A stretch of DNA of 64,000 bases from Phocaeicola sp. (GTDB lineage: Bacteria; Bacteroidota; Bacteroidia; Bacteroidales; Bacteroidaceae). The position numbers and the translations under genes are program-made. This document shows positions 20,540 to 30,789 of this stretch, one piece after another. The notes below the pieces were generated by a model. The model was not told the DNA's origin. It made no database searches and saw nothing but the letters and a program-made list of their open reading frames with translations. Each line of letters begins with the position of its first letter. Position 1 is the first letter of the stretch. The stretch is from assembly GCA_022764505.1 (NCBI GenBank), contig JALEQJ010000040.1:1-64000 (forward strand), read 5' to 3'.

Positions 20540-21199
20540 ATGAAAAAGCAAACACTTAAACATTGGGCATTACTGCTCGTTCTCCCACTTTGCACCCTCC
20601 TTGCACAAGCACAAAGTACTCCACGCCACACACTTCCTGCACTGCCTTATGCGATGAATGCATTGGCACCGCTTATGAGCCAAGAAACGCTAGAGTATCA
20701 CTACGGCAAGCACTTGAATGCCTATATAAACAACCTCAATAAACTCATAGAAGGCACTGCCTTTGCAGAAATGTCTTTGGAAGAAATCGTAAAAAAATCC
20801 GATGGCGCACTTTTCAACAATGCCGCACAAGCATGGAATCATACTGTATTTTTCGGAGGACTTACACCTAAACCTACAGCAATACCCGCTCTTCTGGAAG
20901 AAAGATTAGTGCGCGATTTTGGCTCTGTAGCTATGTTCAAAGAAGCTTTCGGCAAAGCTGCAACAAGTGTTTTCGGTTCCGGTTGGACTTGGTTGGCAGA
21001 AGATACAGAGGGCAAACTCATGATTAAGAGCTACCCCAATGCAGGAAATCCATTGCCGGAAGGACTGAACCCAATTCTCGGCATAGATGTTTGGGAGCAT
21101 TCTTACTATATAGACTACAGAAACAACCGTGGAGCATATATAGAAGCCTTTTGGAAATTGCTAAATTGGAATGTAGCAGCAGATCGCCTAAAATACTAA
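20540..21199 (+). CDS. Second Fe/Mn superoxide dismutase with N-terminal signal peptide
   Basis: MKKQTLKHWALLLVLPLCTLLAQAQS followed by a full SOD closely similar to the upstream gene. Confidence 0.92.
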   Translation: MKKQTLKHWALLLVLPLCTLLAQAQSTPRHTLPALPYAMNALAPLMSQETLEYHYGKHLNAYINNLNKLIEGTAFAEMSLEEIVKKSDGALFNNAAQAWNHTVFFGGLTPKPTAIPALLEERLVRDFGSVAMFKEAFGKAATSVFGSGWTWLAEDTEGKLMIKSYPNAGNPLPEGLNPILGIDVWEHSYYIDYRNNRGAYIEAFWKLLNWNVAADRLKY

Positions 21200-21238
21200 G
21201 AGGTAGATAGAAAACTTGCGCAAGCCATTGCGAAACTC

Positions 21239-21246
21239 TACCTTTG
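21239..21246 (+). promoter_or_regulatory. Putative -7 box TACCTTTG
   Basis: TAnnTTTG motif upstream of feoAB. Confidence 0.5.
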
Positions 21247-21271
21247 TCCTCTCAAATAGCACGTATAATCA

Positions 21272-23755
21272 ATGAAACTCTCCGAACTGAAAACGGGCGA
21301 ACAAGGTATCATCTCTAAAGTTTTGGGTTATGGTGCATTTCGTCGTCGTATCATAGAGATGGGCTTTATCAAAGGAAAAACAGTAGATGTTCTCCTCAAT
21401 GCCCCTCTGAAAGACCCTATCAAATATAAGCTGATGGGGTACGAAGTCTCACTTCGCAGAACAGAAGCAGAGATGATAGAAGTTTTGCCTATCACAGAAG
21501 GAGAGATGATGGTATCCTCACCTGCTTGGCATGGTACGATTAACGAAATCACACCTGTAGATAGAGAAAAAAGAGCACAGATAGAAAAGCGTAAGCATAC
21601 AACTATCAACGTTGCTTTGGTAGGAAATCCTAATTGCGGAAAGACTTCTCTATTCAACATTTCTTCCGGAGCACACGAGCATGTAGGAAACTACAGCGGT
21701 GTAACGGTAGATGCCAAGATTGGTGAGTTTGAATTTCAAGGGTATCAGTTTCGTTTGGTAGACCTGCCGGGTACTTACTCGCTTTCTGCTTTTAGTCCGG
21801 AGGAACTCTATGTACGTAAACACATTATAGAAGAAACACCGGACATCATCATCAATGTAGTAGATGCCGGCAATTTGGAGCGTAACCTGTACCTTACTAC
21901 CCAGCTCATAGATATGGACGTACGTATGGTTATGGCTCTGAATATGTACGATGCTTTGGAGAACAGCGGAAACGAACTGGATATAACCCAGCTGAGTCGT
22001 TTATTGGGTATGCCCATTATTCCTACCGTAAGTAGAACGGGCAAGGGAATAGACCAATTGTTCCATACCATCATCAGTCTCTACGAAGGGGCAGATTTCA
22101 TGGGACAAAAAGAAGAAATCAAGGCAGAGGCAATGAAAGCCTTCAGAGAATGGCATGACACCTATGTTCCGGACCACGATTTCCAGCATGCACACGAACA
22201 TGATGACTATTTCCACGAGGGTAGCTTTATCCGCAGCATACAGATAAATCATGGTCCCGACTTGGAAAGGTGTATAGAAACTCTCCAAGCAGCTATTGAG
22301 CGTTCTTCTTCTCTCCACACACATTATTCTACACGTTTCATTGCTATCAAGCTATTGGAACTGGATAAAGATATAGAGGCACGTGCTATCCGTCCTTTAT
22401 CAGATGGGATAGAGATTTTGGCTTTGAGAGATCGACTGGCTGTAAAAATACAAGATCTCTTGGGAGAAGACAGTGAGCAGGCTGTAACCGATGCTAAATA
22501 CGGCTTTATAGCAGGTGCACTGAAAGAAACCTATACAGATCACCACAAAGAAACCAATGTACTTACAAAGGCAATAGATGCCATAGTTACACATAAATGG
22601 TTGGGCTTTCCTATATTTTTCTTCTTCCTCTACCTTATGTTTGAAGTAACTTTTGTACTGGGAGAATATCCTATGCAAGGCATAGACTGGTGCGTAGGTT
22701 TATTAGAAGGCTGGATACAGACACAAATGGCAGACGGAATCCTGAAAGATCTTCTTATAGGTGGAGTTATAGGTGGCGTAGGAGGAGTCATAGTATTTCT
22801 TCCGGATATACTGCTTTTGTATTTTTTCATCTCTTTGATGGAGGATTCCGGCTATATGGCACGAGCCGCTTTCATTATGGATAAACTGATGCACAAGATG
22901 GGATTGCACGGAAAATCTTTTATTCCACTCATTATGGGATTTGGGTGCAATGTGCCTGCCGTGATGGCATCTCGTATCATAGAAAGCCCCAAAGCACGCT
23001 TGGTAACTATGCTCGTTACACCCCTTATGTCCTGTAGTGCTCGTCTGCCTATTTACTTGGTGATGATCGGTGCTTTCTTCCCGAAAAATGGTAGTTTGGT
23101 ACTCTTCTCTATTTATGTAATAGGAATTTTATTAGCAGTCCTTTTGGCACGCATCTTCAGCAAGTTCTTAGTGAAAGGAGAAGATACACCGTTTGTAATG
23201 GAGCTACCCCCTTATCGTATGCCTACTCCCAAATCTATTTTTAGACATACATGGGAAAAAGGCAGACAATATCTCAGAAAGATGGGAGGTATCATCTTGG
23301 TGGCTTCTATCATCGTATGGGCATTGAGCTATTTCCCACGCAATGAACAGTACGAGACCATTTCCGAACAACAAGAAAATTCCTACATAGGACAGCTCGG
23401 CAAAATAGTAGAACCCGTAATGAAGCCATTAGGTTACGACTGGAAGATGAGCGTAGGCATTCTCTCGGGATTGGGAGCCAAAGAAATTGTAGTTAGTACC
23501 CTCGGAGTGCTTTACACCAACGAGAATTTAGATGCAGACAGCGTAGACTTGACAGGCAGAATACCGGCTACGCCCTTGCAAGCCTACAGTTATATGATAT
23601 TTGTTTTGCTATATTTCCCTTGCTTGGCTACATTGGTAGCTATCAGGAAAGAATCCGGCAAGTGGAAATGGGCTTTCTTCTCCGCTGTTTACAGTACATC
23701 TTTGGCTTGGCTTATGGCATTCCTCATCTATCAGATAGGACAACTCATTTTATAA
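21272..23755 (+). CDS. feoB: FeoA-FeoB fusion ferrous iron transporter
   Basis: N-terminal FeoA-like domain, GNPNCGKTSLFN G1 motif, FeoB gate domains. Confidence 0.95.
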   Translation: MKLSELKTGEQGIISKVLGYGAFRRRIIEMGFIKGKTVDVLLNAPLKDPIKYKLMGYEVSLRRTEAEMIEVLPITEGEMMVSSPAWHGTINEITPVDREKRAQIEKRKHTTINVALVGNPNCGKTSLFNISSGAHEHVGNYSGVTVDAKIGEFEFQGYQFRLVDLPGTYSLSAFSPEELYVRKHIIEETPDIIINVVDAGNLERNLYLTTQLIDMDVRMVMALNMYDALENSGNELDITQLSRLLGMPIIPTVSRTGKGIDQLFHTIISLYEGADFMGQKEEIKAEAMKAFREWHDTYVPDHDFQHAHEHDDYFHEGSFIRSIQINHGPDLERCIETLQAAIERSSSLHTHYSTRFIAIKLLELDKDIEARAIRPLSDGIEILALRDRLAVKIQDLLGEDSEQAVTDAKYGFIAGALKETYTDHHKETNVLTKAIDAIVTHKWLGFPIFFFFLYLMFEVTFVLGEYPMQGIDWCVGLLEGWIQTQMADGILKDLLIGGVIGGVGGVIVFLPDILLLYFFISLMEDSGYMARAAFIMDKLMHKMGLHGKSFIPLIMGFGCNVPAVMASRIIESPKARLVTMLVTPLMSCSARLPIYLVMIGAFFPKNGSLVLFSIYVIGILLAVLLARIFSKFLVKGEDTPFVMELPPYRMPTPKSIFRHTWEKGRQYLRKMGGIILVASIIVWALSYFPRNEQYETISEQQENSYIGQLGKIVEPVMKPLGYDWKMSVGILSGLGAKEIVVSTLGVLYTNENLDADSVDLTGRIPATPLQAYSYMIFVLLYFPCLATLVAIRKESGKWKWAFFSAVYSTSLAWLMAFLIYQIGQLIL

Positions 23756-23764
23756 AAAGAAAGT

Positions 23765-23935
23765 ATGGATACACAATTTATAATCGTCTGTATAATAGTA
23801 GGTGTAGCTGTAGCTTACACGCTGAGAGGTATTTATCGTTCTTTCCGTCGTGCCAATGATTGTTCTACACCTACGGGTTGCGCAGGTTGCAGTGGTTGCC
23901 CCTTGGCAAGGAAAGAGCCGGAAAAAGAGAAATAA
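23765..23935 (+). CDS. FeoB-associated Cys-rich membrane protein (56 aa)
   Basis: MDTQFIIVCIIVGVAVAYTLRGIYRSFRRANDCSTPTGCAGCSGCPLARKEPEKEK; directly after feoB; missed by ORF track. Confidence 0.85.
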   Translation: MDTQFIIVCIIVGVAVAYTLRGIYRSFRRANDCSTPTGCAGCSGCPLARKEPEKEK

Positions 23936-23953
23936 TATAGATGCCATAGCACG

Positions 23954-24943
23954 ATGAGAAAGTACCAAAGGGAAGATGCCATAGCGCAAATGAATCATTG
24001 GGGAAAAGAAAAAAAACCTTTTCTCTTTCTCATAGATTACGAAGAAAAAGATATCAGGCTCACAGCTTTAGAAGAGATAGATCCGGAAGAATGTCTTTTC
24101 TCTTTTCCTACACAAAGCAATAGTACGAACACTATCTCTGCTCCCCTATCGGAAGAGATTTTGTGGTATATAGAACCTCCTACGCAAGCAACCTACGAAA
24201 AGGCGTTCTCCATCGTACAGCATCATCTTATGCGGGGAGATACTTTTCTCTGCAATCTCACTTGTAAGATTCCTCTCTTTACAAACCTTAGCACAAAACG
24301 TATTTTTTTCCTCTCTCACGCACTGTATAAACTATGGTTCAAAGGACACTTTGTTTGCTTCTCGCCAGAGATCTTCGTGCGTATGAAAGAAGGCTATATC
24401 TACTCTTATCCTATGAAAGGAACCATCAGTGCTACACTCCCTTCGGCAGAAGAGACCCTCTTGCAAGACGAGAAAGAAACAGCAGAGCACGCTACCATCG
24501 TAGACCTCATCAGAAACGATTTGAGTATGGTAGCTACGGAAGTAGAGGTAGAAAAATATAGATACGTAGATAAACTTACCACGCACAAAGGTGCTATCCT
24601 GCAAACCAGTTCTGTGGTAAAAGGGAAATTGCCCACCAACTACAGAGAACGTATTGGGGAAATACTCTTTCGGTTGCTTCCTGCCGGATCTATCACAGGA
24701 GCACCGAAGCCTAAAACTTGCGAAGTAATACAGCAAGCAGAAGGTATAGAGAGAGGGTTTTATACGGGCGTGATGGGTGTGTTTGATGGTGAGGATTTGG
24801 ATAGCAGCGTAATGATTCGCTTCGTAGAAGAAAGTCCTACAGGAGATTATTATTTCCGTGCAGGAGGTGGCATCACCGCTATGAGCAAATGTACAGACGA
24901 GTACGAAGAAGTAATACAGAAGAGTTATGTCCCTATTTATTGA
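23954..24943 (+). CDS. pabB: Aminodeoxychorismate synthase component I-like (PabB)
   Basis: Chorismate-binding motifs PMKGT, DLIRNDLS, LLPAGSITGAPKPKT, YTGVMGVFDG. Confidence 0.9.
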   Translation: MRKYQREDAIAQMNHWGKEKKPFLFLIDYEEKDIRLTALEEIDPEECLFSFPTQSNSTNTISAPLSEEILWYIEPPTQATYEKAFSIVQHHLMRGDTFLCNLTCKIPLFTNLSTKRIFFLSHALYKLWFKGHFVCFSPEIFVRMKEGYIYSYPMKGTISATLPSAEETLLQDEKETAEHATIVDLIRNDLSMVATEVEVEKYRYVDKLTTHKGAILQTSSVVKGKLPTNYRERIGEILFRLLPAGSITGAPKPKTCEVIQQAEGIERGFYTGVMGVFDGEDLDSSVMIRFVEESPTGDYYFRAGGGITAMSKCTDEYEEVIQKSYVPIY

Positions 24944-25523
24944 AAGCATTCGGGTAGAGCACGGAGAAGTTCCCCATATAGATTTTCATCAAGCCAGAAT
25001 CCAACGCACTTGGCAAAGTTGCGGATTAGCTCACGAGCCTCTGCAATTAGAAAAACTATTGCCTGCCGCCCTCCCTGACGAGAGACATAAGTGGCGTCTG
25101 GTATATTCGGAAGAAGGGCTTGTTTCTCAAACCTTGGAGCCTTATGTATTCCGTCTGATAGACTCGCTCAAAATAGTGTATTGTGATAATATAGATTACG
25201 CTTGTAAGTTTGCAGACAGAAGTATTTTGGAGCGACTGTATGCTCAACGAGGAGCAGCACAAGATATTCTCATCGTGAAGAATGGCTTGCTTACCGACAC
25301 TTCTATTGCAAATATAGCTCTTTCCAATGGCGACATTTGGTACACCCCGCGCACTCCACTCTTAAAAGGAACGAAACGAGAAGAATTACTGTATTACGGT
25401 TTCTTAGAAGAAGCAGACTTGACCGTAGAAGACCTAAGGAGATTTGCTTATATTCGTTTACTCAATGCTATGGTAGATTTTGAAGAATGGTCTTTCCCCA
25501 CTTCTAACATTCTTTTCCGATAA
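24927..25523 (+). CDS. Aminotransferase class IV (PabC-like)
   Basis: LIVKNGLLTDTSIANIALSNGDIWYTPRTPLLKGTKR; overlaps PabB. Confidence 0.85.
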   Translation: MSLFIESIRVEHGEVPHIDFHQARIQRTWQSCGLAHEPLQLEKLLPAALPDERHKWRLVYSEEGLVSQTLEPYVFRLIDSLKIVYCDNIDYACKFADRSILERLYAQRGAAQDILIVKNGLLTDTSIANIALSNGDIWYTPRTPLLKGTKREELLYYGFLEEADLTVEDLRRFAYIRLLNAMVDFEEWSFPTSNILFR

Positions 25524-25608
25524 ACACGAAATACCTATAAATAGCGATTGTAGAACCGCAATAGTTTTCCGAACTTTGCAATATATTATCAAACAGCACA
25601 TTCACTAT

Positions 25609-26307
25609 ATGTACAAGAATAAACAATACCGCCCTACAGACAAAATGAGTGATCTGATAGGGGAGAACTATACTTTACTCCAAGTCTTCAGCAGATTTGG
25701 GCTGACCTTGGGATTCGGAGATAAAACCGTACAAGAGGTTTGCGAAGCAAAAGGAGTAGACTGCAGTACTTTCCTCATCGTAGTAAATTTCCTGATAGAA
25801 GATAGCGACAGGTTACAAGACCACGTAGAAGGACTTTCTGTGAAAGCACTTATGGATTACTTGCGCAGATCACATCATTATTTCTTGGATTTCCAGTTGC
25901 CCTCTATTCGCAAAAAGCTCATAGAAGCCATTAACTGTGCACACGATGCACAATTGGCATTTCTTATCATCAAGTTCTACGACGCCTATGTAGACGAGGT
26001 ACGCAAACATATGGAGTACGAAGACCAAGAAGTTTTTACCTACGTAGAAAAGCTTATAGAGGGAACAAGTTCGGAATTGTATCATATAGAGGTCTATTCC
26101 AAGCACCACGATAAAATTAACGAAAAGCTTACAGAGCTGAAGAATATCATTATCAAGTATTATCCATCTACAGACAATAATGAGCTACTCAATTCTGCAC
26201 TTTTTGATATTTATACAAGTGAAGGAGATTTGGCTTCGCACAATAAAATAGAGGACTACCTCTTTGTACCTGCTATTTTGGAATTGGAAACAGAGAAGAG
26301 AAAATGA
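25609..26307 (+). CDS. Hemerythrin-domain (RIC/ScdA/YtfE-like) protein
   Basis: N-terminal DUF542-like LIGENYTLLQVFSRFGLTLGFGDKTVQEVCEAKGVD; RRSHHYFLDFQLP and HNKIEDYLFVPAI; start re-set to MYKNKQ. Confidence 0.75.
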   Translation: MYKNKQYRPTDKMSDLIGENYTLLQVFSRFGLTLGFGDKTVQEVCEAKGVDCSTFLIVVNFLIEDSDRLQDHVEGLSVKALMDYLRRSHHYFLDFQLPSIRKKLIEAINCAHDAQLAFLIIKFYDAYVDEVRKHMEYEDQEVFTYVEKLIEGTSSELYHIEVYSKHHDKINEKLTELKNIIIKYYPSTDNNELLNSALFDIYTSEGDLASHNKIEDYLFVPAILELETEKRK

Positions 26308-26912
26308 AATCGGAAGGAAGTATACGTATAGGCGTAGCAGAAAATGCTACTATGGTGCGCTTGGGACTGAGTGCTCTCCTCAAGAGATTGCCCAATCTGA
26401 TAGTGCAAGTGATAGAACTATCCACAGTAGAAGCCTTGAAGCACTGTGTAAAAGTACAAAACATAGACATTCTCATTGTAAGTCCACAGTTCGGAGGTTG
26501 GTTCAATGTACGTGAGTTTAAGCACCAGTACTCCACAGAAGATTTCAAGACCTTGGCACTCATCACCACTATGGTTCCGGAAACAGAGTTACGCAACTAT
26601 GACGATACACTTACTTTATTTGATGATGCGGAAAGCATTGCAAAGAAAATCTCTACTATTCTGAACATAGAAGAAGAGGAAGAGGAAACGCAGGATACTT
26701 TGAGTCAGCGTGAGAGAGAAATTGTGGCGTACATAGTGAAAGGATTTACGAACAAAGAAATTGCAGATGCTCTCTTCTTGTCTGTGCATACCATTATCAC
26801 CCACCGCAGAAACATAGCGAGAAAACTACAAATACACTCTGCTGCTGGGCTTACCATTTATGCTATCGTAAACAAAATAGTAGAACTGAACGAAGTAAAA
26901 ATGAATCTATAA
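26304..26912 (+). CDS. LuxR-family response-regulator-like protein with degenerate receiver
   Basis: C-terminal HTH LSQREREIVAYIVKGFTNKEIADALFLSVHTIITHRRNIARKL; ATGA overlap with hemerythrin gene. Confidence 0.85.
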   Translation: MKSEGSIRIGVAENATMVRLGLSALLKRLPNLIVQVIELSTVEALKHCVKVQNIDILIVSPQFGGWFNVREFKHQYSTEDFKTLALITTMVPETELRNYDDTLTLFDDAESIAKKISTILNIEEEEEETQDTLSQREREIVAYIVKGFTNKEIADALFLSVHTIITHRRNIARKLQIHSAAGLTIYAIVNKIVELNEVKMNL

Positions 26913-26945
26913 GAAGTAGGGGCTTTCTCTCTCTGTTTATGATTA

Positions 26946-29045
26946 TCAAGAGATGAGCGACCAGTTTTGATTCTTTTTCCTATATTTGGCAAGTTCTGTC
27001 CAAATGATTTGATTCTCTAATCGCTCACAATTTGGATCGGATTCTATCAGTTCTTCTGCCACTTCTCTTACATATTGCAGAAGTTGTCCATCTCGAGCTA
27101 TATTGGCTATCTTCAGGTCAAAAGCAATACCGCTTTGCTGTGTTCCTTCCAGATCTCCGGGTCCTCTGAGTTGCAAGTCGGCTTCGGCTATCTCAAATCC
27201 ATCATTGGTTTGCACCATAATACCTATCCTTTTTCTGGTATCCTCTGCCAATTTATAGCCTGTGATTAGTACACAATAAGACTGCTCTGCACCACGTCCT
27301 ACACGTCCACGAAGCTGGTGTAATTGTGATAAACCAAATCGTTCTGCGTTCTCAATGACCATAACAGATGCATTGGGGACATTTACTCCCACTTCTATCA
27401 CGGTAGTAGCCACCATAATCTGCGTATCTCTACGTAGAAATCTTTGCATTTCCGCTTCCTTTTCTTGCGGCTTCATTTTGCCGTGCACCTTAGATATGCG
27501 ATATTGTGGAAAGGTCTCTACTATCTGCTGATAACCATCTTCCAAGTTTTTCAAGTCTATTTTTTCACTCTCTTGTATGAGTGGATAAACAATATAGACC
27601 TGCCTGCCTTGCTCTATTTGCTCCCGAAGGAAATTATAAAGACCTGCCCGCTGTGCATCATACCGATGAATGGTTTGAATAGGCTTTCTGCCCGGAGGCA
27701 ACTCATCTATCACGGAAACCTCTAAATCTCCGTAGAGTGTCATAGCAAGAGTGCGTGGAATAGGTGTAGCCGTCATCACCAAGATATGTGGAGGACAAGT
27801 ATTCTTTGTCCAGAGCTTGGCACGCTGAGCTACGCCGAATCTATGCTGTTCGTCTATCACTACCATTCCCAAAGCTGAGAACTCCACAGCATCTTCCAAT
27901 ACAGCGTGTGTACCGATGAGTATATCTACATCTCCCGATGATAAATCCGACAAAATTTGCGCTCTACGCTTTCCCTTGATGTTTCCTGTAAGTAGCTCAA
28001 CCTTTACATTCATATCCATCAGGAGTTGGGAAATGGTTTCATAGTGCTGTGTAGCCAGTATCTCTGTAGGAGCCATAAGACAAGCCTGATAGCCGTTTCC
28101 TATGGCTATGAGCATAGAGAGCAGGGCTACGAGGGTTTTTCCACTACCTACATCGCCTTGTAGCAGTCTATTCATCTGCTTGCCACTACCCATATCCTTC
28201 CGGATTTCCTTGATAACTCTTTTCTGTGCGCCCGTAAGTTCAAAGGGCAGATATTGATGATAGAATGCCAAAAACTCATCTCCTACGGTTTCCATAAGAA
28301 AACCTTTGTATCGCTGTCTACGCTCTTTGGAGTAGCGCAAGATATTCAGTTGGATATAAAACAACTCTTCAAACTTGAGCCTATACTGGGCTTTGCGAAG
28401 CATTTCCGGGCTTTGAGGAAAGTGAATTTGTCGTAAAGCTTCTCCCAAAGAAAGCAATCCGTGTTTTGCTATAAGTGTAGGAGAGAGAGTTTCTTCCATA
28501 CGCTCTTTTTCTATGCTCTGCAATAGATGGCGTATAAGTTGCTCCAAAGCCTGTGAGTTCAGGGAACTCCGCTTCATACGTTCAGACGTATTATAGTAAG
28601 GACGTAGTCCCATTTCTTCTATCACTGCAGCCTCTGCCTTATCTATATCCGGGTGTGCTATATTTATCCTCCCATTGAAAACCGTAGGTTTCCCGAATAC
28701 GAGATATTCTACTCCCACTTTGTATTTCCCGATAAGGAACTTCAGCCCTTTGAACCAAACCAAGTCTACTACGCCTGTACCATCGGAAAAGTGTCCTACC
28801 ATTCTTCTGCTCCTGCCCTCTCCTACTACCTCTATATGCAAGAACTTTCCTTTCAACTGGATATAAGGCATATTCCCATCTACCTGAGAGATGGTGTAAA
28901 TTTTACTCTTGTCCACATACTTATAAGGGAAATAATAGAGCAAATCGCCAAAAGAGGCGATTTGCAATTCCTTTTGTAAGAGTGTGGCACGCTGTGGTCC
29001 TACACCTTGCAAGTATTTTATATCCCGTTGAAAAAGGTCTATCAT
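26946..29045 (-). CDS. recG: ATP-dependent DNA helicase RecG
   Basis: GDVGSGKT, DEQHRFGV, MTATPIPRTLAMTLYGD, QLRGRVGRG. Confidence 0.95.
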   Translation of the reverse strand: MIDLFQRDIKYLQGVGPQRATLLQKELQIASFGDLLYYFPYKYVDKSKIYTISQVDGNMPYIQLKGKFLHIEVVGEGRSRRMVGHFSDGTGVVDLVWFKGLKFLIGKYKVGVEYLVFGKPTVFNGRINIAHPDIDKAEAAVIEEMGLRPYYNTSERMKRSSLNSQALEQLIRHLLQSIEKERMEETLSPTLIAKHGLLSLGEALRQIHFPQSPEMLRKAQYRLKFEELFYIQLNILRYSKERRQRYKGFLMETVGDEFLAFYHQYLPFELTGAQKRVIKEIRKDMGSGKQMNRLLQGDVGSGKTLVALLSMLIAIGNGYQACLMAPTEILATQHYETISQLLMDMNVKVELLTGNIKGKRRAQILSDLSSGDVDILIGTHAVLEDAVEFSALGMVVIDEQHRFGVAQRAKLWTKNTCPPHILVMTATPIPRTLAMTLYGDLEVSVIDELPPGRKPIQTIHRYDAQRAGLYNFLREQIEQGRQVYIVYPLIQESEKIDLKNLEDGYQQIVETFPQYRISKVHGKMKPQEKEAEMQRFLRRDTQIMVATTVIEVGVNVPNASVMVIENAERFGLSQLHQLRGRVGRGAEQSYCVLITGYKLAEDTRKRIGIMVQTNDGFEIAEADLQLRGPGDLEGTQQSGIAFDLKIANIARDGQLLQYVREVAEELIESDPNCERLENQIIWTELAKYRKKNQNWSLIS

Positions 29046-29061
29046 CTTTATAGAAAGAGGG

Positions 29062-29484
29062 TTATTCCTTCAGTCGCGTCCATTCTGAGGTACGTCCTAA
29101 AAGAGAAATACCGATGAAACCGCGCACTTTCAAATTTCCATTTGATTGTCTGGTTATTTTGCAACTATATGTTTTCCCGGATTCGGGGTCATAGATGGTT
29201 CCTTTGTCCCAAACTTCTTTGCCTGCGTGGACAAAATCCTTCAGAATCACTTTACCTACCAAAGGCTTTTCACGCAATGCGGTATCCGGATTTTTCTTGT
29301 CTTTGATGCCGGGAGTAACACTCCAAATAATAGTTCCGATATACTTGTTTCCTTGTTTTGTAATAGATACTTTGGCTTTATTACCTTCTGTGGCATAAGT
29401 ACCGATAAGCTTATCTGCCTCTTGTGCTACCACTGTGAGTACGATGGCAAAAAGAGAGACGAGAGTGATGGTTAATTTTTTCAT
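29062..29484 (-). CDS. DUF2147-like secreted protein
   Basis: Signal peptide then GTYATEGNKAKVSI...GTIYDPESGKTYSCKI...LKVRGFIGISLLGRTSEWTR. Confidence 0.8.
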   Translation of the reverse strand: MKKLTITLVSLFAIVLTVVAQEADKLIGTYATEGNKAKVSITKQGNKYIGTIIWSVTPGIKDKKNPDTALREKPLVGKVILKDFVHAGKEVWDKGTIYDPESGKTYSCKITRQSNGNLKVRGFIGISLLGRTSEWTRLKE

Positions 29485-29526
29485 TGACCTTTCTTTTAAT
29501 AATGAGTTACTAATGTATAAGAGTTC

Positions 29527-30213
29527 CTATGCTCTCTTTTCTGCGAGCAAGGCTTCTGCTACCACCAAATCAAATGGTGTAGTAAGTTTGATATTTTCTC
29601 TATTCCCGGCTACCAAACAGATAGGGTGTCCCAAAGATTCTACTACAGAAGCATCGTCTGTAAAATGTGGCTCATAGGGTTGTGCATAAGCCCTTTTGAG
29701 CAATACTGTTTGAAATGTTTGTGGTGTTTGCACCAATTTGTAGGTGCTTCTATCTACAGTCTTGCTTTCTTTTTCTGTAGGAAGATATCTTAATGTTTCT
29801 ACCACATCTACTACGGGAATCACAGCACCTGCTGTTGCAGCTTTCTCAAAACAAGCTCCGATTACTTCTGTGGAAACGAAGGGACGCACACCATCGTGTA
29901 CTGCCACTAAGGTATTCTCTGCTATCACGGAAAGCCCGTTTTTTACAGATTGAAAGCGGGTATCTCCTCCCGCCACTACCTCGTGTGGCAAAGAGAAAGC
30001 ATATTCTTCGCACAAGCCCTTCCAATAAACCATTTGACTTTCCGGAAGTACCAGCACAAGTCGGATAGAGGAATCGTACCGATGAAAGGCAGAGAGCGTG
30101 TGCATAAGTACGGGCTTTCCACCTACAGGAATGAACTGTTTGGGAAGTTCACTCCCCATACGCAATCCTTTACCTCCGGCTACGATAAGAGCTACACGAG
30201 CCGTTACTCCCAC
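29527..30213 (-). CDS. ispD: 2-C-methyl-D-erythritol 4-phosphate cytidylyltransferase
   Basis: [31 protein letters not shown]. Confidence 0.93.
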   Translation of the reverse strand: MGVTARVALIVAGGKGLRMGSELPKQFIPVGGKPVLMHTLSAFHRYDSSIRLVLVLPESQMVYWKGLCEEYAFSLPHEVVAGGDTRFQSVKNGLSVIAENTLVAVHDGVRPFVSTEVIGACFEKAATAGAVIPVVDVVETLRYLPTEKESKTVDRSTYKLVQTPQTFQTVLLKRAYAQPYEPHFTDDASVVESLGHPICLVAGNRENIKLTTPFDLVVAEALLAEKRA

Positions 30214-30752
30214 AACATACCTTTTTTGAGTCCTGCTACTACAGAAGCATCTGCATATCTTTCAAGTATTGCAAACGCAAACGCCGCAGCCGCCGCCGGT
30301 CCTTTCCCAAAGATAAGATGATCTGTTTTCTCTACCATTGCACCTGTACAGTGCGCACCGATGAGTTCTTCTTCCATACCCGGATAACAAGTGGCATTTT
30401 TGCCTTCCAATAGCCCTCTTCTACCCAATACGATAGGAGCGGCACAGATAGCAGCCACAGGCTTTCCTGCTTTTACGAACTTCGTAACAAGCTCTCCCAA
30501 CTGCTCGTTTTCCGCCAAGTGAAAAGCACCGGGAAGACCACCGGGAAGGACAATCATCTCCACATCTTCTTCTTTCAGTTCTCTGAGGGTTATATCTGCT
30601 ATGAGAGGTACCCCGTGTGTACCCATTACCGTCTTGGTAGACATAATAGATACGGTTTTCACCGGAAGTTCTCCTCTGCGCAAAATGTCTATAGGCGTAA
30701 TGGCTTCTATTTCCTCAAAGCCATCTGCTAAGAATACACAAATTTCTTTCAT
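30204..30752 (-). CDS. DJ-1/PfpI family protein
   Basis: [36 protein letters not shown]. Confidence 0.92.
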   Translation of the reverse strand: MKEICVFLADGFEEIEAITPIDILRRGELPVKTVSIMSTKTVMGTHGVPLIADITLRELKEEDVEMIVLPGGLPGAFHLAENEQLGELVTKFVKAGKPVAAICAAPIVLGRRGLLEGKNATCYPGMEEELIGAHCTGAMVEKTDHLIFGKGPAAAAAFAFAILERYADASVVAGLKKGMLWE

Positions 30753-30789
30753 CTTGTTTCTTTATAAATAGGTGAATAATAATAGTTTT

